The notes beneath the pieces were generated by a model, which saw only the letters and a list, made by a program, of their open reading frames with translations, did no database searches and had not been told where the DNA came from. The position numbers and the translations under genes were made by a program. From Pseudomonas delhiensis (GTDB taxonomy: Bacteria > Pseudomonadota > Gammaproteobacteria > Pseudomonadales > Pseudomonadaceae), in the NCBI RefSeq assembly GCF_900187975.1, contig NZ_FZPC01000006.1:124001-188000 (forward strand): a stretch of DNA of 64,000 nt, given 5' to 3'. Below are positions 53,123-60,738 of the stretch, piece after piece (within the stretch, counting starts at the first letter, position 1; each line of letters starts with the position of its first letter).

Positions 53123-53680
53123 TCAGTGGCCCCAGACGCGGAGGGTGCCGCTGATGTCCTGGATGTCGCGGACTTCCAGGCTGCCCAGGCGGCTTTCCCC
53201 GACGTAGAGGTCGCCGGCGACGCGTACGCGGATGGTCTGCGCCGGCAGGCCGCCGGCATTGAGCTGCTTGTTGATGGTGGTCAGGTCCGGCAGGGTCAGC
53301 GCCAGCTGCTGCTGGCCGTTGCTGCCCTGGACCACGTCGACCTGCAGGGTCGGCAGCTCGACGCCGAAGATCGGCAGGCTCAGGCCTAGTTGCGCGGCGC
53401 CCAGGGGCAGCGCGCCGCCGCGGCCGTCCGGGCAGACGGCGGCGCTGGTGCAGCCGTTGTCGATCTTCAGGTTGCGCAGCGAGACGCTGCCGCCGTCGTC
53501 GACCCAGGCGGCCTTGCCGATGCTCGCCATGACGTCGGCGCGGATGCTCAGGCCTTCCTGGCCGCTGATGCGGCCGAGGTTTTCGTTGTCCAGCGGTTCG
53601 AGCGCGGCCTGGCTGGCGCCGGCGGCGCACAGCAGCAGGCCGCCGAGCAGGTGCGGCAGGCTGTCGAGAAACTTGACCAT
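53123..53680 (-). CDS. Secreted FilA-like / DUF6160-type protein
   Basis: The 185-residue protein has a signal peptide (LGGLLLCAAGASQAA) followed by LEPLDNENLGRISGQEGLSI, a motif shared by surface or pilus-associated FilA-like proteins of gammaproteobacteria. The remainder is beta-rich with repeated G-x-L patterns and two cysteines (NGCTSAAVCPDGRGG) likely to form a disulfide. No partner genes of a Fil or chaperone-usher cluster lie nearby, so it is an orphan. It ends 3 bases from the stop of the convergent oxygenase gene. Confidence 0.65.
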   Translation of the reverse strand: MVKFLDSLPHLLGGLLLCAAGASQAALEPLDNENLGRISGQEGLSIRADVMASIGKAAWVDDGGSVSLRNLKIDNGCTSAAVCPDGRGGALPLGAAQLGLSLPIFGVELPTLQVDVVQGSNGQQQLALTLPDLTTINKQLNAGGLPAQTIRVRVAGDLYVGESRLGSLEVRDIQDISGTLRVWGH

Positions 53681-53872
53681 GGTGGCGGTTCCCTCGCGGT
53701 GGGCGACATGGCGAGGCAGTCTGCGCGCGATGCGGCCGGCCCGCCATGCCGGCGCGGCAGTTCCAGCCGAAGGATGGGCCCGGCCGCCGTCGGCGGCCCG
53801 CCATCGGTTGCCAGGTGACCGGGGCGGATGTGCGGGCTAGTCTGTTGCGATCGAAAAGGGAGCGCTTCGCCC

Positions 53873-54367
53873 ATGCAGAAGATTCTCGTCAGCCGCTGCC
53901 TGCTGGGCCACCGGGTGCGCTACGACGGTGGCAGCCACGGCCCCTTCGACCTGCTGGAACGCTGGCAGGCGCAGGGCCGGGTGGTCGCGCTGTGCCCGGA
54001 AGTGGCCGGCGGCCTGCCCACGCCGCGGGCGCCGGCGGAGATCCCCGGCGGCCGCGGCGCCCTGGTGCTGGAAGGCCGGGCGCCGGTGGTGACGGTGGAT
54101 GGTGCGGACGTCACCGGCGCCTTCGTCCGCGGCGCCGAACAGGCGATGGCCCTGGTCGACCGCCACGGCATCCGCCTGGCCATCCTCAAGGCGCGCAGCC
54201 CCTCCTGCGGCAACCGCGAGAACTACGACGGCAGCTTCTCCGGCCTGCGCGTGCCTGGCGAGGGCGTCACCGCGGCGGCGCTCAAGCGCATGGGCGTGCT
54301 GGTGTTCAGCGAAGAGGAGCTGGACGCGGCGGCGGTCTGCCTGGCCGGCCTGGAAGCCGGCGGCTGA
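53873..54367 (+). CDS. DUF523 family protein
   Basis: The 164-residue protein carries the DUF523 signature: KILVSRCLLGHRVRYDGGSH near the start, LCPEVAGGLPTPRAPAEI, and the conserved LKARSPSCGN in the middle. The cysteines and the PSCG motif suggest a metal or thiol site. The family role is unknown, though some members are fused to DUF1722 and linked to 2-thiouracil desulfidation. ATG at 53873 places the motif at residue 3, as in relatives. Confidence 0.87.
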   Translation: MQKILVSRCLLGHRVRYDGGSHGPFDLLERWQAQGRVVALCPEVAGGLPTPRAPAEIPGGRGALVLEGRAPVVTVDGADVTGAFVRGAEQAMALVDRHGIRLAILKARSPSCGNRENYDGSFSGLRVPGEGVTAAALKRMGVLVFSEEELDAAAVCLAGLEAGG

Positions 54368-54528
54368 GCGCGCTGTGGTAGCCTGAAAGGCGCGGCGTAG
54401 AGCCACCCGACAGCCCTTGTAGCACTCTTGCCCTTGAGCCGTCGGCGTGGCGGCCTATGCTGAAGAGTCCCGCTGGAGGCTCGCTTTAGCGTGCCGGGCC
54501 TCCCCATCCCGCTCACAAGGAGAACTCC

Positions 54529-54966
54529 ATGAAGCTCACGTTGCCTTGCCTCGGCCTCGCCGGCCTGCTGCTCGCCGCCTCCACCGCCGCGCTGGCGGCC
54601 GGCATGCCGCGTACCCCGGCGCCCGAGGGGGCCAAGGTGTATTTCATCGAACCGCAGGACGGCGCCACCGTCGGCCAGACCTTCACCGTCAAGTTCGGCC
54701 TGGAAGGCATGGGCGTGGCGCCGGCCGGCGTCGACGCGCCGAGCACCGGGCACCACCACCTGCTGGTCGACCTCAAGGAGCAGCCGGCCATGGACATGCC
54801 GCTGCCGATGACCGACAACATCCGCCACTTCGGCAAGGGCCAGACGGAGGCGAAGATCACCCTGCCGCCGGGCAAGCACACCCTGCAGCTGCTGCTGGGC
54901 GACAAGAACCACGTGCCCTTCGAGCCGAACGTGGAATCGAAGCAGATCACCGTCAACGTGAAGTGA
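54529..54966 (+). CDS. Periplasmic DUF4399 protein
   Basis: The 145-residue protein has a signal peptide (LPCLGLAGLLLAASTAALAA) and the DUF4399 domain, with YFIEPQDGATVGQTFTVKFG and the histidine motif STGHHHLLVD near the middle. It ends with LLLGDKNHVPFEPNVESKQI. The histidines could bind metal; the function is unknown. A good ribosome site (AAGGAG) precedes the ATG. Confidence 0.85.
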   Translation: MKLTLPCLGLAGLLLAASTAALAAGMPRTPAPEGAKVYFIEPQDGATVGQTFTVKFGLEGMGVAPAGVDAPSTGHHHLLVDLKEQPAMDMPLPMTDNIRHFGKGQTEAKITLPPGKHTLQLLLGDKNHVPFEPNVESKQITVNVK

Positions 54967-54982
54967 TGGTCGGGTTAGCGTC

Positions 54983-55208
54983 GTAGGAGCGGATTTATCC
55001 GCGATGCTCCTGAGCGGCGGATAACCCATCGCGGACGGAGTCCTACGTCCGTGCTCGACCGTAGGGCGAATAACCGTTCGCGGTTATCCGCCGCCGGCCG
55101 GAACAGCGGTGCCCGGGACCATTGGCGGATAACGCCGTAGGCGTTATGCGCCCTACGGGTTGGAAGGGGCGGCGTAGGATGGGTTTCGCAGGCTCAACCC
55201 ATCCTACG
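54983..55208. repeat. Cluster of palindromic intergenic repeats
   Basis: The gap contains a GTAGGAGCGGATTTATCC unit (54983), a GCGGAC/GTCC unit (55031-55053), a long GTAGGGCG...GCGCCCTACG unit with inner GGTTATCCGCC/GGCGGATAAC arms (55064-55158), and a CGTAGGATGGGT...ACCCATCCTACG hairpin (55173-55208). No gene is present. The GTAGGGCG unit is related to the repeat at 240-275. Confidence 0.75.
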
Positions 55209-55257
55209 AAAAGCGCCCCGCCGCGGTGGGCAAGACAGTCGCTCCTGCTAAGAAAAT

Positions 55258-55286
55258 GAAAAAGGGAGGCCGAGGCCTCCCTTTTT
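55258..55286. terminator. Bidirectional terminator at the 3' end of serA
   Basis: AAAAAGGGAGGC and GCCTCCCTTTTT pair around a short loop, with T-runs on both strands. It lies 16 bases beyond the serA stop. Confidence 0.85.
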
Positions 55287-55301
55287 CATTGCCGGCGCGC
55301 C

Positions 55302-56531
55302 TTAGAACAGGACGCGGCTGCGGATGGTGCCGTTGACGTGCTGCAGCTTCTCCAGCGCCAGGTCCGAGTACTCGGCGTCGACGTCGATCACCACGTAGCC
55401 GACCTTCTCGTTGGTCTGCAGGTACTGGCCGGAGATGTTGATGCCGTTGTCGGCGAACACCTTGTTGATCTCGCTCATCACGCCCGGGATGTTGGCGTGG
55501 ATGTGCAGCAGGCGGTGCTTGCCGGGGTGCGACGGCAGGGCCACCTCGGGGAAGTTGACCGAGGACACCGAGGTGCCGTTGTCGCTGTACTTGACCAGCT
55601 TCTCGGCCACTTCCAGGCCGATGTTGGCCTGGGCCTCGGCGGTGGAGCCGCCGATGTGCGGGGTGAGGATCACGCGGTCCAGGCCGCGCAGGGGGCTGGC
55701 GAACTCCTCGTCGTTGGACTTGGGCTCGACCGGGAACACGTCGATGGCGGCGCCGATCAGGTGCTCGTCCTTGATGGCGTTGGCCAGGTGGTCCAGCTCG
55801 ACCACGGTGCCGCGGGCGGCGTTGATCAGGATGCCGCCCTTCTTCATGGCGCGGATTTCCTTCTCGCCGATCATCCACTGGGTGGACGGCAGCTCCGGGA
55901 CGTGCAGCGAGACGATGTCGCACAGGCCCAGCAGCTCGTGCAGCGAGCCGATCTGCTGCGCGTTGCCCAGCGGCAGCTTGGTCACCACGTCGTAGAAGAA
56001 CACCTGCATGCCCAGGGCCTCGGCCAGCACCGAGAGCTGGGTGCCGATGGAGCCGTAGCCGACGATGCCCAGCTTCTTGCCGCGGATCTCGAAGGAGTTG
56101 GCCGCCGACTTGATCCAGCCGCCGCGGTGGCAGGAAGCGTTCTTCTCGGGGATGCCGCGCAGCAGCAGGATGGCCTCGGCCAGCACCAGCTCGGCCACCG
56201 AGCGGGTGTTGGAGTAGGGCGCGTTGAACACCGCGATGCCGCGCTCGCGGGCGGCGTTCAGGTTGACCTGGTTGGTGCCGATGCAGAAGCAGCCGACGGC
56301 GATCAGCTTCTTGGCGCAGTCGAAGACTTCCTCGGTGAGCTGGGTGCGGGAGCGGATGCCGATGAAGTGGGCGTCGGCGATCTTTTCCTTCAGCTCGTCG
56401 CCGGACAGCGCGGTCTTGAGGTACTCGATGTTGGTGTAGCCGGCGGCCTTGAGGGTATCAACGGCATTCTGGTGCACGCCTTCCAGGAGAAGGAATTTGA
56501 TCTTGCTCTTGTCGAGAGAAGTCTTGCTCAT
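55302..56531 (-). CDS. serA: D-3-phosphoglycerate dehydrogenase
   Basis: SerA oxidises 3-phosphoglycerate to phosphohydroxypyruvate, the first step of serine synthesis, and can reduce 2-oxoglutarate to D-2-hydroxyglutarate. The 409 residues have the NAD-binding GKKLGIVGYGSIGTQLSVLA, catalytic arginine and glutamate regions, the histidine in LTPHIGGSTAEAQ, and a C-terminal ACT domain (about 335-409) for serine feedback. It is divergent from the D-2-hydroxyglutarate dehydrogenase gene. Confidence 0.96.
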   Translation of the reverse strand: MSKTSLDKSKIKFLLLEGVHQNAVDTLKAAGYTNIEYLKTALSGDELKEKIADAHFIGIRSRTQLTEEVFDCAKKLIAVGCFCIGTNQVNLNAARERGIAVFNAPYSNTRSVAELVLAEAILLLRGIPEKNASCHRGGWIKSAANSFEIRGKKLGIVGYGSIGTQLSVLAEALGMQVFFYDVVTKLPLGNAQQIGSLHELLGLCDIVSLHVPELPSTQWMIGEKEIRAMKKGGILINAARGTVVELDHLANAIKDEHLIGAAIDVFPVEPKSNDEEFASPLRGLDRVILTPHIGGSTAEAQANIGLEVAEKLVKYSDNGTSVSSVNFPEVALPSHPGKHRLLHIHANIPGVMSEINKVFADNGINISGQYLQTNEKVGYVVIDVDAEYSDLALEKLQHVNGTIRSRVLF

Positions 56532-56698
56532 CTGCTTGAACCTGTAGTCCCGGGATAATGGCTAGAAAATGAACAGCTCTGGCCGAACCGGCCGGTGCCG
56601 CAGCTCGGCGCCAGGTGGCGAACTGCGTGGGGTGCGTATGCTAGCATGTTCTCCCTTTTCCTTGTCCGGTTGCGACCTGAGCTGTTCTCAGGACGACC

Positions 56699-58117
56699 AT
56701 GAACCATTTGAGAGTTCCTCCGATGACCCGCGAAGCCCTGATCGAATCGCTCAAGCCCCTGCTGGAGCCCGGCAAGCTGCTGACCGATGCCGATTCCCTG
56801 GATGCCTATGGCAAGGACTGGACCAAGCATTTCGCCCCGGCGCCGCTGGCCATCGCCTTCCCCAAGAGCATCGAGCAGGTGCAGGCCGTGGTGCGCTGGG
56901 CCAACGAGCACAAGGTCGGCCTGGTGCCCTCGGGCGGCCGCACCGGGCTGTCCGCCGCCGCCGTCGCCGCCAACGGCGAGGTGGTGGTGTCGTTCGACTA
57001 CATGAACAAGATCCTCGACTTCAACGCCTTCGACCGCACCGTGGTGTGCCAGCCGGGCGTGGTGACCAAGCAGCTGCAGCTGTTCGCCGAGGAGCAGGGC
57101 CTGTACTACCCGGTGGACTTCGCCTCCTCCGGTTCCAGCCAGATCGGCGGCAACATCGGCACCAATGCCGGCGGGATCAAGGTCATTCGCTACGGCATGA
57201 CGCGCAACTGGGTGGCCGGCATGAAGGTCGTCACCGGCAAGGGCGACCTGCTGGAGCTGAACAAGGACCTGATCAAGAACGCCACCGGCTACGACCTGCG
57301 CCAGCTGTTCATCGGCGCCGAAGGCACCCTGGGCTTCGTGGTCGAGGCCACCATGCGCCTGGAGCGCACGCCGAAGAACCTCACCGCCATGGTCCTGGGC
57401 ACCCCCGACTTCGACTCGATCATGCCGGTGCTGCACGCCTTCCAGGGCAAGCTCGACCTGACCGCCTTCGAATTCTTCTCCGACAAGGCCCTGGCCAAGG
57501 TCCTGGCCCGCGGCGACGTGCCGGCGGCCTTCGAGACCGACTGCCCGTTCTACGCGCTGCTGGAGTTCGAGGCCAGCACCGAGGAAGTGGCCAACGAGGC
57601 CCTGGCCACCTTCGAGCACTGCGTGGAGCAGGGCTGGGTGCTGGACGGCGTGATGAGCCAGAGCGAGCAGCAGCTGCAGAACCTGTGGAAGCTGCGCGAG
57701 TACATCTCCGAGACCATCTCGCACTGGACGCCGTACAAGAACGACATCTCCGTCACCGTCAGCAAGGTCCCGGCCTTCCTCAAGGACATCGACGCCATCG
57801 TCGAGGCCAACTACCCGGACTTCGAAGTGGTCTGGTTCGGCCATATCGGCGACGGCAACCTGCACCTGAATATCCTCAAGCCCGAGAACCTGTCCAAGGA
57901 CGAGTTCTTCGCCAAGTGCGCCACCGTCAACAAGTGGGTGTTCGAGACCGTGCAGAAGTACGCTGGCTCCATTTCCGCCGAGCACGGCGTGGGCATGACC
58001 AAGCGCGACTACCTGGGTTACTCTCGCTCCGAGGCCGAGATCGGCTACATGAAGGCGGTCAAGGCGGTGTTCGACCCCAACGGGATCATGAATCCCGGCA
58101 AGATCTTCGCCGAGTAA
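56699..58117 (+). CDS. FAD-linked D-2-hydroxyglutarate dehydrogenase
   Basis: This 472-residue VAO/GlcD-type flavoenzyme has the FAD-binding motifs PSGGRTGLSAAAV and SGSSQIGGNIGTNAGGIKVI, then IGAEGTLGFVVEATMRLE. C-terminal substrate and metal histidines lie in WFGHIGDGNLHLNIL and ISAEHGVGMTK. Its divergent pairing with serA matches the P. aeruginosa and P. stutzeri enzyme that reoxidises D-2-hydroxyglutarate made by SerA, pulling serine synthesis forward. Start 56699 has AGGA upstream; ATG at 56723 (MTREALIESLKPLL) would be closer to relatives. Confidence 0.9.
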   Translation: MNHLRVPPMTREALIESLKPLLEPGKLLTDADSLDAYGKDWTKHFAPAPLAIAFPKSIEQVQAVVRWANEHKVGLVPSGGRTGLSAAAVAANGEVVVSFDYMNKILDFNAFDRTVVCQPGVVTKQLQLFAEEQGLYYPVDFASSGSSQIGGNIGTNAGGIKVIRYGMTRNWVAGMKVVTGKGDLLELNKDLIKNATGYDLRQLFIGAEGTLGFVVEATMRLERTPKNLTAMVLGTPDFDSIMPVLHAFQGKLDLTAFEFFSDKALAKVLARGDVPAAFETDCPFYALLEFEASTEEVANEALATFEHCVEQGWVLDGVMSQSEQQLQNLWKLREYISETISHWTPYKNDISVTVSKVPAFLKDIDAIVEANYPDFEVVWFGHIGDGNLHLNILKPENLSKDEFFAKCATVNKWVFETVQKYAGSISAEHGVGMTKRDYLGYSRSEAEIGYMKAVKAVFDPNGIMNPGKIFAE

Positions 58118-58130
58118 GCCAGTCATCCCA

Positions 58131-58153
58131 GAAGGGCCGGTTCACCGGCCCTT
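58131..58153 (+). terminator. Terminator after D-2-hydroxyglutarate dehydrogenase gene
   Basis: AAGGGCCGG-TTCA-CCGGCCCTT followed by CTCATGTT. Confidence 0.7.
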
Positions 58154-58261
58154 CTCATGTTCGGGGCCGACGGAACGGCCGGCAGCGCCCGCGGGAGGCG
58201 GGCACCGCGCAGCGTCACGAGCGCCGCGGGGCGATCCCATTCATCCGTCCAGGAGTCGGTC

Positions 58262-58927
58262 ATGAGTTACCAGCATCAGTACGTCGACGGCACCCGCATC
58301 CACTTCCCGCTGGGCAAGGTGGTCTGCGTCGGGCGCAACTACGCCGAGCACGCCAGGGAGCTGAACAACCCGGTGCCCACCGAGCCGCTGCTGTTCATCA
58401 AGCCCGGTTCCTGCACCGTGCCGGTGGAAGGCGGCTTCGTCATCCCCGAGGGCCGTGGCGACGTGCACTACGAGGCGGAGATCGCCGTGCTGATCGGCAA
58501 GCCGCTGTCGCGCCAGCCCAGCGCGGAAGAGGTGCTGGACGCCATCTCCGGCTACGCCCCGGCCCTGGACCTGACCCTGCGCGACGTGCAGGCCAAGCTC
58601 AAGGAAAAGGGCCTGCCCTGGGAGCTGGCCAAGTCCTTCGACGGCGCCTTCGTGCTGGCGCCCTTCGTCAGCGCCGACCGCTTCCCCGACCCGACCGACA
58701 TCGGCATCCGCCTGAGCATCGACGGCGAAGTGCGCCAGGACGGCAACAGCCGCGACATGCTCAACCCGATCGTGCCGCTGATCCAGCACATCTGCGGGCA
58801 CTTCTCGCTGCAGCCGGGCGACGTGGTCTCCACCGGCACGCCGGTGGGCGTGGGCCCGCTCAAGCGCGGCAGCGCGCTGGTGCTGGAACTTCCCGGCGCC
58901 AGCCGGTTCGAAAGCCGCGTCCTCTGA
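58262..58927 (+). CDS. Fumarylacetoacetate hydrolase family protein
   Basis: The 221-residue protein belongs to the FAH/FAHD1 family of acylpyruvate hydrolases and oxaloacetate decarboxylases. It has VVCVGRNYAEHARELNNPVP, metal-binding acidic residues in DVHYEAEIAVLIGK and APALDLTLRDVQ, and the lysine in WELAKSFDGAFVLAPF. VSTGTPVGVGPL is the conserved end motif. Substrate is likely a small 2-oxo acid such as acylpyruvate or oxaloacetate. ATG at 58262 follows CAGGAG. Confidence 0.9.
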   Translation: MSYQHQYVDGTRIHFPLGKVVCVGRNYAEHARELNNPVPTEPLLFIKPGSCTVPVEGGFVIPEGRGDVHYEAEIAVLIGKPLSRQPSAEEVLDAISGYAPALDLTLRDVQAKLKEKGLPWELAKSFDGAFVLAPFVSADRFPDPTDIGIRLSIDGEVRQDGNSRDMLNPIVPLIQHICGHFSLQPGDVVSTGTPVGVGPLKRGSALVLELPGASRFESRVL

Positions 58928-58940
58928 TCCGTACCCCGCC

Positions 58941-58973
58941 AAAGGCCGCCCTCCGTGCGGCCTTTGCTTTCTG
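58941..58973 (+). terminator. Terminator after FAH-family gene
   Basis: AAAGGCCGC pairs with GCGGCCTTT around an 8-base loop and is followed by GCTTTCTG. The T-run is weak. Confidence 0.55.
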
Positions 58974-59009
58974 CGGGGCGTTGCCAAACCCAGACAACAA
59001 GAACCCTCG

Positions 59010-59942
59010 ATGACCCAGGTCCGATCCTCCCGTCTTCTGCGCTGGCTGCTGCTGGCATTGCTCTTCGCCGCCGTGGTGCTGGTGGTGCTGGCCAAGCTGT
59101 TCCACTGGGACGACCGCGCCCGCCTGTGGTGGCAGGAAGAGAACACCAGTGCGCAGGAGCGCGCCGGCAGCGTCTGGCTGCCCGGCTACCGCGCGGTGAT
59201 CCAGGGCAAGCCGCTCAAGGGCGGCCTGGAGGGGCAGGAGACCTCCGACCTGGCCTACAACCCGGTGACCCGCACGTTGTTCACCGTGACCGGCAAGAAG
59301 CCGCTGCTCGGCGAGCTGTCGCTGGACGGCGAGGTGCTGCGGGTGATCCCGCTGCTGGGCCTGGAGAACCCCGAAGGGGTGGCGGTGCTGCCCAACGGCA
59401 ACGTCGCGGTGACCGACGAGCGGCAAAACTCCCTGACCATCTTCCACCTGGACCCGCAGACCCACGAGCTGAGCACCGCCAAGCTGGCCAGCTTCGACCT
59501 GGGCAACCTCGGGGAGAAGAGCAACAAGGGCTTCGAGGGCATCGCCTGGGACCCGGCGCAGAAACGCCTGCTGCTGGGCCGCGAGCGCGACCCCATGACC
59601 CTCTTCAGCTGGGCCAGCGACGGCAGCCCGGGGCTGACCGGCAGCATGCGGCCGCTGCCCAGCGAACAGCTGTACATGCGCAACGTCTCGGCGCTCAGCG
59701 TCGACCCGCGCACCGGACACACCCTGGTGCTGTCGGCGGAGTCGCACCTGCTGCTGGAGCTGGACGAGAAAGGCGAGCCGGTCAGCTTCATCAGCCTGCT
59801 GGGCGGGCTCAACGGCCTGCACGACAAGATCCCCCGCGCCGAGGGCGTGGCCATCGACGAGCAGGGCACCATCTACATGGTCAGCGAGCCGGAGCTGTTC
59901 TACGTGTTCCGCAAGCTCAAGGACGACGGCAAGGGCGGTTAA
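59010..59942 (+). CDS. SdiA-regulated-like beta-propeller protein
   Basis: The 310-residue protein has an N-terminal membrane anchor (WLLLALLFAAVVLVVLAKLF) and a periplasmic beta-propeller of the SdiA-regulated family (PF06977-like). Repeats include LAYNPVTRTLFTVTGKKPLL, ENPEGVAVLPNGNVAVTDER and GIAWDPAQKRLLLGRERDP. The C-terminus ends EGVAIDEQGTIYMVSEPELF. The name comes from E. coli and implies no proven quorum link. It is immediately upstream of carO, as in P. aeruginosa. Confidence 0.85.
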   Translation: MTQVRSSRLLRWLLLALLFAAVVLVVLAKLFHWDDRARLWWQEENTSAQERAGSVWLPGYRAVIQGKPLKGGLEGQETSDLAYNPVTRTLFTVTGKKPLLGELSLDGEVLRVIPLLGLENPEGVAVLPNGNVAVTDERQNSLTIFHLDPQTHELSTAKLASFDLGNLGEKSNKGFEGIAWDPAQKRLLLGRERDPMTLFSWASDGSPGLTGSMRPLPSEQLYMRNVSALSVDPRTGHTLVLSAESHLLLELDEKGEPVSFISLLGGLNGLHDKIPRAEGVAIDEQGTIYMVSEPELFYVFRKLKDDGKGG

Positions 59943-59949
59943 GCCTGGA

Positions 59950-59976
59950 TTAAGGGCGGATTCAGGCTGGTTTCAG
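59950..59976 (+). promoter_or_regulatory. Tandem TTAAG/TTCAG array upstream of carO (candidate CarR/BqsR box)
   Basis: TTAAG (59950-59954), TTCAG (59961-59965) and TTCAG (59972-59976) stand exactly 11 bases apart. This fits the TTAAG-N6-TTAAG box described for BqsR (CarR), extended to three half-sites. The last two are part of a longer TTCAGGCTG direct repeat. Confidence 0.6.
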
Positions 59977-60024
59977 GCTGTTTGGCTAATCTGATTTCAA
60001 CGAAAACAGCCAGGAGGCTACTTC

Positions 60025-60399
60025 ATGAAATCCATCCGTCTTCCCCTGATCGCCGCCATCGCCCTGTTCTCCGGTGCCACCTTCGCCGCCGGCTACACCG
60101 GCCCGGGCAGCGACGCCGCCAAGCCCGCGGCAACCGGCCCGGTGAACACCGTGAAAGCCGCCCAGGCCGCCGCCGACGACGCTCCGGCCGTGCTGGAGGG
60201 TGTGATCACCAAGCGCCTGCACGGCGAGCACTACGAGTTCAAGGACGCCACCGGCAGCATGCAGGTGGAGATCGACCACGAGGACTGGCCGCAGGGCGTG
60301 GATGTCTCCGACAAGACCAAGGTGCGCCTGACCGGCGAGGTCGACCATGACCGCAAGGGCGTGGAGATCGATGTAGATCGCGTGGACGTTCTGCAGTAA
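60025..60399 (+). CDS. carO: Periplasmic OB-fold protein CarO (YgiW family)
   Basis: The 124-residue protein has a signal peptide (LPLIAAIALFSGATFAAGYT) and a BOF/OB-fold domain, with VLEGVITKRLHGEHYEFKDA, TGSMQVEIDHEDWPQGVDVS and LTGEVDHDRKGVEIDVDRVD. In P. aeruginosa CarO (PA0320) is induced by calcium through the CarSR (BqsSR) system and helps keep intracellular calcium low. CAGGAGG provides a strong ribosome site. A terminator follows. Confidence 0.9.
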   Translation: MKSIRLPLIAAIALFSGATFAAGYTGPGSDAAKPAATGPVNTVKAAQAAADDAPAVLEGVITKRLHGEHYEFKDATGSMQVEIDHEDWPQGVDVSDKTKVRLTGEVDHDRKGVEIDVDRVDVLQ

Positions 60400-60411
60400 C
60401 GAGATGCATAT

Positions 60412-60452
60412 GAAAAGGCCGCGCCGGGAGTGATCCTGGCGCGGCCTTTTCG
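60412..60452 (+). terminator. Rho-independent terminator of carO
   Basis: AAAAGGCCGCGCC pairs with GGCGCGGCCTTTT around a 12-base loop (including partial pairing), ending in TTTTC. Confidence 0.85.
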
Positions 60453-60465
60453 TATTCGGCTTTTC

Positions 60466-60690
60466 GTAGGAGCGAGCTTGCTCGCGAACGGTGCTTGCTC
60501 GGGACTTTGGGGGTTGGGCTGTAGAGCGCCCTCTCCCTAACCCTCTCCCTGAAGGGAGAGGGGACCGTTCGGCGCGCATGGGTATTCCTGAGTCAGCCGG
60601 CGATCATGAAATATCCAGCGAACGCCATGCTTTCCGCTGGCACGGACAAGCTCCCTCTCCCTTCAGGGAGAGGGCTGGGGAGAGGGTACG
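60466..60690. repeat. Composite REP-bounded repeat element, copy 2 (no gene)
   Basis: It starts with the GTAGGAGCGAGCTTGCTCGC repeat and then carries CCCTCTCCCTGAAGGGAGAG (60539-60561 region), a core and CCCTCTCCCTTCAGGGAGAG near 60652. Read on the opposite strand, its core start (GAGCTTGTCCGTGCC) and end (GCGCGCCGAACGG) match copy 1 at 18897-19192. The distal REP of copy 1 is missing here. The remainder to 60738 has no supported gene. Confidence 0.7.
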
Positions 60691-60738
60691 GCGTCCACCC
60701 AACATGCCGGCGTCACCGGCGAGCCCCCGGAATGGCGA

